The notes beneath the pieces are model-generated. The model was given only the letters and a program-made list of their open reading frames with translations, was not told the origin of the DNA and searched no databases. This document shows, piece by piece, positions 30,661-42,600 of a DNA stretch of 64,000 nucleotides (the stretch's first letter is position 1; the number at the start of each line of letters is the position of its first letter). A program made the position numbers and the translations under genes. The DNA comes from Trichomonas vaginalis G3 (taxonomy: Eukaryota > Parabasalia > Trichomonadida > Trichomonadidae). Where the stretch lies: assembly GCF_026262505.1 (NCBI RefSeq), contig NC_067205.1, forward strand, positions 26,428,556-26,492,555, read 5' to 3'.

Positions 30661-33600
30661 ATGTCAATGGACGAGCGAATTCCATCCCCTAGATTGACAT
30701 TTGACGATGATTTTGTAGGACAAATATCAAAAGAAACCAATAGAGATGAAGTAACATCGATTATTTTTGAATTTTCACCATCGAAAGGCTGTATATCGAA
30801 AATCTCACCAATAAAATTATACCAAAATATCAAAAATTTGTCTTTAATTGGACATTATATTAGCGATTTAACAAATTTACAAGGAATTGTATCTCTTGAA
30901 AACTTAAATTTATCATATAACAAGATCAAAGATATTACTCCCCTTACAAAATTACCAAAATTACGCTCTTTATCATTAAATCACAACGAAATATCGTCAT
31001 TACCACGCTCCATTAAGAATAATCAGAATTTATATCAATTAAGAATTTGTTATAACCCGATAAATTCAAGAAATGAATTAACAAAGTTACATCCATTAAC
31101 TAGTTTATCGGCATTAGATATTGAAGGTACTCCAATTTCGCAAGATAAATCAACAAATCAATACGTTATCTTCTTAATGCCACAAATTAATATATTAAAC
31201 CGTGAAAATATTACATTCGAAGAAAGAATGAAAGCCATGGAACGATTTGGACGCCAAGAAGCAGAAGAATTAACGCAAGAAAACGATAATCTTCGCGAAA
31301 ACATTGAAAACCTAAACAAAGAGATAGAATCGTTACAAAATAAGATCAAGGAAAATCAAAATACACCTCAAACTCAACAGCAGTACGAAGAGATGAAGAA
31401 AAAATACGAAAATTTGAAAATAGAAAATAATTCTCAAAAAATTTTGATCGATCAAAGGACAGATGAGTTAACTAAAGCTAGACAAGAAATTGGGAAGCTC
31501 CAACAAGAACTAATGGGAGATGACTTGCCAAACGACAAAGCATTCAAAGATATTTACAAAGAAAGTCAAGAAAAAATCGTGAATTTACAAACAGAAAACA
31601 ATCAACTGAAAAAGGATCTTGAAAATGCAAAAACAGAACAAGAAAACTTAAATCAGAAACTTAACAATCTAAACAATAATCTTAATGATAATTCTTTATT
31701 GAACAAATCTTTAAATGATCAAATAAATCAACTAAAAGTTGAACTACAAAAAATGCAAAATACAATTTATAAAAAAGACGGAGATCTACAAGAAAAAGAT
31801 GATGAAATAGAACAACTCAAACAAACACTTAATGCACAGAAAACATTTAGTAATGAATTGGAAGAAACAAATAAAAAACTAAAAGAAATGTTGAATCAAA
31901 ATTCGAAAAGTGATTTGACAAATTCTTCATTTTTAAGTTCATTTAATCTAACAAAACAAAGATTAAATGATACAAAACAAGAGAACGAACAACTCCAAAA
32001 CCAATTAATGCAATTGCAACAACAGTTATTGATACTAAAACAAGAAAATGAAAATCTCAAAGAAAAACAAAATTCTTATTCTGATTCATTGAATAATTCA
32101 AGTAACATGAGTGCTTTGGATATAAGTGGAAGTGATTTTGTACAAATAGATCAAGCAATCATTGATCAATACGAGCAAAGAATCAAATCATTGACTGATA
32201 ACATTTCAGAATTAAGAGAAAAAATTTCTCAAAAAGAAAATTCAGAAAAATCAAATGATTCGCAAAGAAGTTTAGAACTAATACAACTTAAAAAAAGTCT
32301 CGATAAAGCAAAGAAAGAAAACTATTCCATTAAAGAAGAGAATTTCAAATTAAATCAGTTGCTAAACAATTACAAACGAAAAATTGACAATTTAAATCAA
32401 CTTCTTAATGATTTAAATCCAAAAGAAATCAAGTTATTGTTAAGTTCATTAAAGAAAGATTTCTTATTAAAGAGAGATGATTTCATAAAATACATTAGAA
32501 AAGCTAAAAATGAAGTAAGAAATGCTTTGTCAGAAAATTCGGATTTAATTGAAAATCTTCAAAATGAATTACTAAATATGAAGGAGAAATTGCAAAATTC
32601 CAAAGCAGAAAACAAACAAATTTTATCTTTGCAGCCAAAAATTAATGATTTGAATAAGATAATGACACAAATTCAGAAAGAAAATGAAAGATTGCAGAAA
32701 ACAAATAAAGAGAAAAACAATGAAATTGAGAAACTTAAAGATGAAAATGAGAATTTAGTTTCGAATAATAAGAAACTTCAAACAGAAAATAAGGAACTTA
32801 AAGAAAATTTAGAGAAAGAAACATCTCAAAATTCTGATTTATTGAATGAAAATTCTGATTTGAATGATAAACTTAATGAACTTAGAAATCAAATCAAAAC
32901 ATTGAATGATGATAAGACAAAACAGAATCAATTACTTCAAAAGAATCTTTCAAATCAACTTAAAGATCTTTTGGATGAAAATAATTCACTTAAAGATCAA
33001 TTAGCTCAACTACAATCATCTAATAACCAACTTCAAAAAGATATTAAAGATTTAACTCGTCAAAATGAATCTAAAACAAAAGAACTGCAATCTAAAATCA
33101 ATGAAAAAGAAAATGAAAATCAAAACTTGACAGAAAAATTGAATAGTTTACAAAGTCAAATCCAAATTTTGCAAAATGGAAATGAAGATTTACAAAATGA
33201 CATAGAAAGCATCACAAATGCATTGAATCAATCCCAAAATGAGAACAAAGAACTAAAAGAAGAAAATCAAAAAATCGAAAAATCAAATCAAATATTACAA
33301 TATGAAAACAAAGAAGTTAAAGAACAAAAAGAGAAGCTTCAAAACCAAATTGATGATTTAAAGAATCAAAACTCGAATTTACAGAACAAAGTTGATGAAT
33401 TAAATGAAGAAATATCTTCAATCAATGAAGAAAAATCCAATCAAGAAAAAGAATATCAAGAAATGTTGAAAGATTTAGAAACTAAATTGAAGAATTTAGA
33501 AGCAGAAAGATTAGAATCAAACAAAGAAATCACAGAGATATTAGAGCTTGATACAACATTTGATGATTCTACAATAAGTGATCATCTTAGAAAACAATGT

Positions 33601-36600
33601 GAACAGTTGAAATCTTTGATTGAACAAAACAAAAATCAAAATGAAGAAATTCAAAATCTCAAGTCGCAAAATGAAGATTTAACAGTTAAAAATGAGGAAA
33701 TGAAGAAAGAACTGATGAATAACCAAACAACAATTTGTGATTTGATTAAAACATCAGAAGATAAAGATAAAGAAATTGATGATCTCAAACAAAAGATTGA
33801 AAAACTTAAATCTGAAATTGATAATTCGAAGAAACAATTGGATACAACATTAACAGAATTCAAAGTCAGTAATTTTGATGAATTACAAAGCCAAATTTCG
33901 AGAAATAATGATGACAAGAAGAAACTCGAACAAAAAGTGCAAAATCTTCAAAAAGAAAATGAAGAAATGAAAATTAAACTGGAGAATAAAGAAAATGAAA
34001 GAAAATCTTTATCTTCATTAGAATCAGAGAATATTCTCTTGAAACAGAAGCTTCAAAATAATGACAAACTACATCAAATACAGATTGGTGAATTACAAAA
34101 AGAAATTGATGTTTTGAACCAAACAAAGTCAAAGTTGTCAAAAGAAGTTGATGATATTACTAATGAAAACATCACATTAAAGAATCAAATTAACACAACA
34201 TTTTCGATGTCAATTGATGAAAACAATGAACTTAAGAAGAAATTGAATCAATTGATTAAAGAAAACAACAGTTACCAGTTACAATTAAATCAATCTGTTC
34301 CAAAGGAAGACTTCATTGATCTTCAAAATAAAATCAGTGACTTAGAAAATGAATTACAAAATTCTGTTTCTCTAAAAGATTACAATGAAAGTCAAGCCTA
34401 TTTAGAGAAAACAATGTCAACAGTTGATAACTTAAAGAGTTCTGTAAAAGTTGCACAAAAAGAACTTCAAAACATGAAACAAACAATGAATAATCAAAAC
34501 ACAAAGATGACAAGCTTGCAAAATACTTTACAAGACAAAGATAGTGAAATATCTGATTTGAAAGAAAAGAATTCTCAACTAGAACTAAAGATTGAAGATT
34601 TGGAAGGAGAAAAGTCCAAAGATAACGAAAAAATGAAGAATAAAGATTTGCAAATTAAGTTGATGGAAAGTACAATAGAGAATATGAAATCACAACTCAA
34701 TGAATCGCAATCATTAAACAATGAATATGCACTGTTACAATCAACATTACAATCCAAAGAAAATCAATTTTCTAAGTTACAAAATGAAAATGTAATGTTG
34801 CAAACAATGAATCAAAATTTGACAAATGAAAATGCTTCTATGAAAGAGAATCATAACAGAGAAATTCAGAAGTTACAAAATGATCTTCAGAATAAAGAAT
34901 TCCAAGAAAAAATGATTAATTCAGAGTTGCAAAAGTTGAAAGAAAGTTTGACACAAAAAGATTTACAAATTTCGAATTTGTCAAGATATTCAAATGAAAA
35001 CGAACTAAAGAACAAAAACATTCAGATTGAATATCTCACGAACGAAAACAAGAAACTCAAAGAAACAAATCTTGATTTAGAATCTCAAATAAGAAAGAAA
35101 GATAATGAAATCAATGATATTAACTCTAATTTAAAGAGAAAAGAAAATCAATTACAAGAAACAGAAAACACAAATAGAAACCTTCAAAATGATATCAAGA
35201 GGAAACAAAATGAAAACAATGATTTGGAAAATGAAATCAACAAATTGAAAGATTTGTTATCTAAATCACAACATGACAATGACTTAGTTAACAATGATTT
35301 AAAGAGAAAAGATCTTCAAAACAGAGATTTGGAAAACAAATTGAAGAACTTGAAAGACAAATCGTCCGAGTTACAATTATCATTATCTAGAATGGAAAGT
35401 GATAATAAGAGAAAAGATAATCAAATAATAGAATTAGAGAATGATTTGAAGAAATCAAAGGAGATAAATAACTCATTGTCTAATGATTTGAAGAGGAAAG
35501 AAAATCAAATTTCTGAGTTGCAAAATCAACAAAATACTGATTTGATTAAGAAACAAAATGAAAACAATGATTTAATGAACGAAAATAAGAGTTTGAAAGA
35601 GTTGATTGCAAAGAAGGAATCCGAAAATGATTCAATAAACAGTGAATTAAAGAGAAGAACATTGCAGATCAATGATTTGGAAAAAGAAATCAAAGATTTG
35701 GCTTCAAAGAGAGTTGACGAAAATAATGATTTATCGAATCAAATCAAGAACATGAAAGACTTAATATCAAAGAAAGAAACAGAAAATAACTCAATAAACA
35801 ATGAACTAAGAAGAGTTAATTCTCAGAATAATGATTTGAAAGAGTTGCTTGCTAAGAAAGAATCAGAGATCAATGCAATCAATAACGAGTTAAAGAGGAT
35901 ATCTTCAGAGAATAATGACTTGAAAGATATTAACTCTAAATCAGAGAATAATTATCAAGATCAATTGAAAAACTTAAAGAATCAATTGACACAACTTAAA
36001 AACGAAAATCAAAAATTGATGAAATCATCTACTGAAGAGAAAAATAAACTAAAAGATTTGATCAATGAAAAAAATATCCAGATACAAAGTTTGCAATCAA
36101 AGAATGAAGATTTGGTAAACAATCAATCCAAGATAAATAATAAACTAGAATCAATTCAGAAAGACTTAGATGAAAAAGAGAATCAAAATTCAGTTTTAAT
36201 TTCAGAAAATGAAAAATTGCAGAATGAGTTAATGAGTTCAAAGACTGAAATACAAACATTGGATCAAAAAGAAACTGAATTCAATGATAAACTAAGAGAA
36301 ATGGAAAGAAATAACAGATCATTGAGTTCTCAAATCAACGATCTTAAAGAGAAACTCAATAATTTAACAGAAACAAATGAAAAGATCTCTGATGAGAACA
36401 CAAAGCTTAAACAACAAATGAAGATCGAATCAGCAAATAATCAAAAACAACTTAAGCAGTTAGAAACAGAAAAATTGAACAGATTACAAGAAGAAAACAA
36501 TAAGTTAAAGTCTCAAATCTCAAAGAAGGATAGTGATTTGCAGAAACTCAAACAAGAATCAGAACAAACTATCAATGATCTGAAAGAAAGCTTATTAAAC

Positions 36601-39600
36601 AAAGAAGAAAGTTTGTCAATCTTGGAGAAATCAGCTGATTTCATTACAAAACAAATTGATGGAAAGAGTAAATCAATCAATGAAAATTCACAAATCATTG
36701 AACAAATGCAAGAAAAGATTATCCAGAAAGATAATGCTACAACAGATTTACAGAATAAAATCAAACAACTTGAAAGTCAATTGCAACAAAATGAAAAAGA
36801 TAATGATAAAGTCAAACAACTTCAAACAGAACTAAAAGAACATCAGCTGAAAATCAAGAATCTTGAAGAAAAAATTGTTAAATTGAACAATGAAAACAAC
36901 TCATTACAAAAATTGATTAATTCCAAAGATGACGAAAAAGTCAAACAGCTTCAAAACAATATCAATGAAAATGAAGCTAAAACGAAGACATTCGAAGATC
37001 AAATCCAAAAACTGACAAGTGAAAACAATTCTTTACGAAAGAATATCAATGAAAATGATTCTAAAGTAAAGAGTTATCAAGAAGAAATTCAAAATCTGAC
37101 AAATGAAAAGAATGATTTGATTAAATCTTCTGAAACCAAAATCAAAGAGCTGACAGAATCATCAAAGAACCAAATATCCGAGTTAAATCAAAGGTTGCAA
37201 GATGTCACAAGAAAATCTGATTTAGATTTACAGAAGAAAGAAATGGAAATACAAATTGCAAATAAAAACATTTCAGACTTACATCAACAACTGTTAGAAT
37301 CAAACCAAAAGTTAAATGAAATTAAATTGCAAGCAAATAATCAGCAATTGCAACTTAAACAAAAGGAAAATGATTTAACAACAGCAAATTCTATCATTGA
37401 AACACTTAAAAATGAAATAGAGAATACAATGAATAAATCATCTATTTTGGTCCAAAATGAAATGAACAAGAAAGATGAAATTATTCAAAATCTTCAAGAA
37501 CAACTTTCTAATTTGAAACAAGAAACAAATGAGGAAATTTCCAAGTTACAAAATGACAAGAATAATCAAACAGAACTCTTGAATTTGATCAAATCCAAGA
37601 ATGATGAAATTAACAACCTCAAAGAAATCAACAGGCAAAAGGATCAACAAATCATGGATTTGAAGAGATACGAACAAACAGAATTGTTGAACTTATCAAA
37701 CAATGATGATCAAAACAGATCATCTTCTATTGTTTACAACAGTTCAACATTGATGAAATCATTGAGACAAGTCAAAGAAGATTCTCAAATAAGAGAGAAA
37801 TTCATTGACGATCAGTTGAAATCTTTATCAATGCAAAAAGATGAAGAAATCAAGAATTTACAAAATAAGAATTCAGAAAAAGATGAAAAGATCAGAGATT
37901 TGGAAAAACAAATCAATAATTTATCAGATAATTCAAACCACATCAAAGAAGAATCAATGATAAACGAAGTCAAATTGAAGTCAAACATTGATTCAATGAA
38001 TGACAAAATATTGCAGATGCAAAATGATTCAAATCAACTGTTCAAAGAAAATCAAAATCTTAGAAATTCTATTGACAAACTCAACAAACAGATTAAAGAT
38101 TTTGAACAAGAAAATGAATCATTGAAACAAACAATTCAATCATTTACTAAATTAAACAATGAATTAACAGAAGAAAATGAGAAAATATACAAGAAATACA
38201 ATGATTTGATTAACAACAACGCAGTCAATGAAAACAATCTTCAAGTGATGAAAGATCAAAATAACAAGAATCAAATAAAGATTTTGGAATTGACCAGAAA
38301 CTTAGAAATGTCGAAATTCAATGATGACCAAAACAAAGACAAAATTAATGAATTGGAAACAGATTTGGCAGAAAAAGAAAAGCTTATTAAACTTCTTCAA
38401 AATCAATTAACTGTTTCGTCATCTGACAAAGACATGAAACAAATTTTGCAGCAGAAAGATGAAGAAATCAGAAAGTTGAACGAAAACAATGGAAAAATCA
38501 AAGTATTGCAGAATCAAATAGAGAAAATGAAGGAAGAAAATAATTCAAAGACAAATGAATTGTTGAATCAATTGAAAGAATCAGAAAACAAGAGAATTTC
38601 TTTAGAAGCAGAAAAGAAGAAATTAGAAATTGAAATTTCAAATCTGAATATTGATGACAATAATTTGAAATTAATGGAGCAAAAGATGAAAGAAATGTCC
38701 AATGTTATCAACAAATTACAATCACAAGAAAGTGATAAAGATAGGACTATAATGAACCAAACTAAACAAATTAAGAAACTTGGATCAATTATGACAAAAG
38801 CTAAATCATTGAAAGCAGAAAATACATTATTACGAAGTCAAATTTCTGATTTGGAATCATCTAAGACTGAAATCTCTTCTGCATCTTTGAATTCATCTTC
38901 TCCACAAATGTCTTCTTTATCACAAAAGAAGAAAATTTCCAGACTTGAAAAACAAGTCACCGAGTTATTGCAAGAAAATGAAGATCTCAAAATGGAAATA
39001 ATTCATAAGAGTACAAGTGATGAAAATTTGGATTCACTTGAAAATGAGAAACTACAATTAAGAATCAAATCTTTAGAAACTCAGTTAAATAAGATGAAAG
39101 AAATTGAAAATGAAAATAAGAACTTAAAGACAAAAGTTAGTTTCATGGAAGAAAATTCTAAGAAGTTGTCATCAGAAATCGAATCTTTGATCAAAAAAAA
39201 TGGAGAAATGAAAATCAATTTGGTTTCATTGAAATCAATCAAAGAAAACTTTGAAATACTTGAAAAATCATCAAAAGAAAGAGAAGCAGAATATTCCAAA
39301 TACAGAGCTTCACAAGAAAAGAAAGTTAATGATTTGCAAACGAAACTTTCTACTCTTGAAAATGATTACAGTGACTTAAAGAATGAAAACGAAATGAATG
39401 TTTTGGAAATCCAAAAAATTACAAATAATTTGAAGTTGAAAGAGAATCAGTTACAGCGATCACTGGATAATGACAAGACAATGGATTCATTACAAGCAAC
39501 GTTAAACACAAAGACAAGTGAAAATCAAAAACTATCAACTGAATTAGTTCTTAGGAATAATGAAATCAAAGATCTTAAAGATGAAATTGGAAAAGTAAAC

Positions 39601-42600
39601 AACGACAAAGAAGAATTAATGAAAATAATTAATGTAAATAACACTTTGGTTCAGAAACTTCAAAAAGACTTATTGGATAGAAACAATCAAATTGAGTTCT
39701 TAAACAAAGAAATCCAAGAAAACAAAGAAGAATTCGATCAAAAGATTAATGAAAGCAATACAAAGATTGATGAACTAAACAACATAATTAAACAAATGAA
39801 AGAAACAATCAAATCATTGAGTAATGACAAAGATAACTTGAAATCAACGATCGAAGGAAATGAAGATGAAATACATAGGATTGCAAACAAATTACAAAAG
39901 AAATCCAATAAAATCAATTTCATTTTGGCCGAAAATGAAAAACTTCAAAATGAAATCGAAAAGAATAACAAAGAAATTGAGAATCTTCGTAAAAAACTGA
40001 AATCCAATGAAGAAAAACTCAATAACCAGCAGAAAGAAAGTAAATCATCCATTCAAAATCATCTCCAAATCAACAATGATCTTAAGAAAGAAAATGAAGA
40101 ACTTTCCAATCAATTGAAACTCAAAGAAGATGAAAAACAAAAGCAAAATGAAGAATTTGATCTGAAAATTAAACAAAAAGAAGAAGAAATTTCCAAACTC
40201 AAAGATGAAATTTCCAATTTACAAAACAAGAAGGAAGAAGCTAATCAGAACATTATAAATGAAAAAGAAGAGTTAATTAAAGAAAATGGAGATTTGCATC
40301 ATAAAATTGATGAATTGCAAACAAATATTGAAGATTTGAACAAGAAATTGATTTCATCACAAAGAGAAAACGAGAAAATCATCAATAAATTGAAGAAAGA
40401 TCTTGAAGAGTCAATCAAATCTCAAAAAGTTCAAGCAAAACTTATCAATCATAGAGACAACAAACTCAAAGAAAATGAAAAAGAAGTTCATTCAGTTTTG
40501 TTAGAAAACGAAATCCTGAAAAGCGACATCAAGAAGAAATCGAATGAAATTGATAGATTGAACAAACAATATTTGACATCAACAAGTATCACACTTGCCA
40601 ACGACTCCAATCTCTTTGATAGACAAGCAAACAATGATCTTCAAAAACAAATTGAAAGTTTGCAAAATCAAAATCAAATGTTAACACAAAACTTAACAAG
40701 AATGAGAGAAGAAATTGATCAAAGAAACACAGAAATTATAGAAATAAAGCGAGAAAGAACAGAGACACAAATCAATGATAATAGCCAGTTGAAAGAGAAC
40801 TTGTTAAACAAAGAGAAAGAAATCCTTCGTCTTAAGAACGAAAATCAAGAATTAATCAAAGAAATTACAGACAAAACATTGAGATTATCAGAAGTAGAAA
40901 AGAACTTTTTGAAGCAAACAATTTCTTCTAAGGATTATGAAATGAGCATGAAACCAAAACTTCTTGAACTTGAAGCAGAAAACAAATCTCTCAAAGAAGA
41001 ACTCAATGCAAATGAAGTTGACAATGAAAAGATTCTTAAACTTAAAGATGATGAAATCAACAATTTGCAGAAAGCTAAAGGAGATTTGAACTTAAAGATT
41101 GTTGCAATGGAAAATTCTCAAAAGATTAATGAAAAGAAGAAAGTCAAAGAAATAATTCTTAAGTTACAAAAGATGGAAGTTGAAAACAAAGATCTAACAA
41201 ACAGATTAAATGATTTAATGAAAGAAAATGAAGACTTAAAGAGAAATATTTCAGATCTGATGAAAGGAAAATCATTAACTGAAGAACTAAACAAGAAATT
41301 AGATGAAATCAAGAGATCAAATATTGCAATTTCAACTGAATTGGAAATTACAAAGCAAAAACTAAACAAAGAAGAAAGTTCCAAACGAAAATTAATGAAG
41401 AAGATTGAAGAACAAAAATCTTTGATAAAGAAACTGAATGAAGAAAATGATTCACTAAAGAAATCAGAGGAAGACAAAATAGGAAAAATCAAAGAAAATG
41501 AAAATAATTTGATTTTAGAAACAGAAAAATCAAAACAAAAAGAAGAAGATTTACTAAAGAAGAACAATGATTTAGAAAAGAAACTCTTAGAATACCAGAA
41601 GAACATTGCAGAATTAAATGAGAAACATAAACATGAAATTGATTTGTTGCAAAGCAAAATCAACGATTTAACTAAATTTAAAGAAGATCAAACGAAAGAA
41701 ATTACAAACTTGAATCAAATTATCTCACAACTGAAGAATGATATTCTTAAATTGAATCAACAAATTGATGATCTGAATCAAAAATTCAATGAAAAACAAA
41801 AAGAATGTGAACAAATTGAAACTGATTTAAAGCAAAAAGAAGTTAAAAACAAGAGCCAAACTGAACTTCAATTTGAAGCAGAAAAGAAGAAATTAGTTGA
41901 ACAAATTTCTTCTTTGAACAATGAAATCATGTCATTAACTAATGATAAAGCAAAACTTGAAGAAGATCAACAAAAACTCATCAAAAAATTAAAGAAATTA
42001 AATGAAGAATATCAATCTAAGCGTTCAGATTATGAATTTCAAATTAAGACTATTACAAACAATTATGAAGATGAGATTCAAAAGCTCAAAGTTACTATCA
42101 AAAAACTTGAAAACGAACTGGAACTTTTGAAGATTGAAAATGAGAAAATCAATGGAATTCTTCAAGCAAGAGAGAAGACGAATGAAAAGCTACGGAAGTC
42201 AATAAGTGATTTAAGAGATAGCTCTAATGATGATTCTAAATATAACGAGATGAAATTGACAATTGCAAAACTCAAAAGTGAATTAAATTCACTTAGAAAT
42301 CAATCAAAAGAAAATTCTTCAATCAGTGATGACAAACTCGAAAAATATAAACAGATTGCAAAGAGAGCACAGAAGGTTCTTTCTTATGCAGCATCTCTAA
42401 GAGAGAAAGTAATTGAAACACAGTCAATTACTGAATGTTTAGAGATATTGAATTCAATATTCGTTAGTGCTAAATTGGAAAGAGTTGTCCTTAAATCTAA
42501 ATCAATTGAATCTCCAAAGAAATCACTACAATCAGCAATATCTGAAATACAGCGCATATTCCCATGCGTTTCAGCTGTTGTTGAGCCATCAGAGAATATT

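Noticed and set aside
31158-41663. Antisense frames of 60-180 codons inside the giant coiled-coil gene
   Set aside because: They are serine/phenylalanine/leucine-rich mirrors of GAA/AAA/CAA-rich codons and have no independent support.
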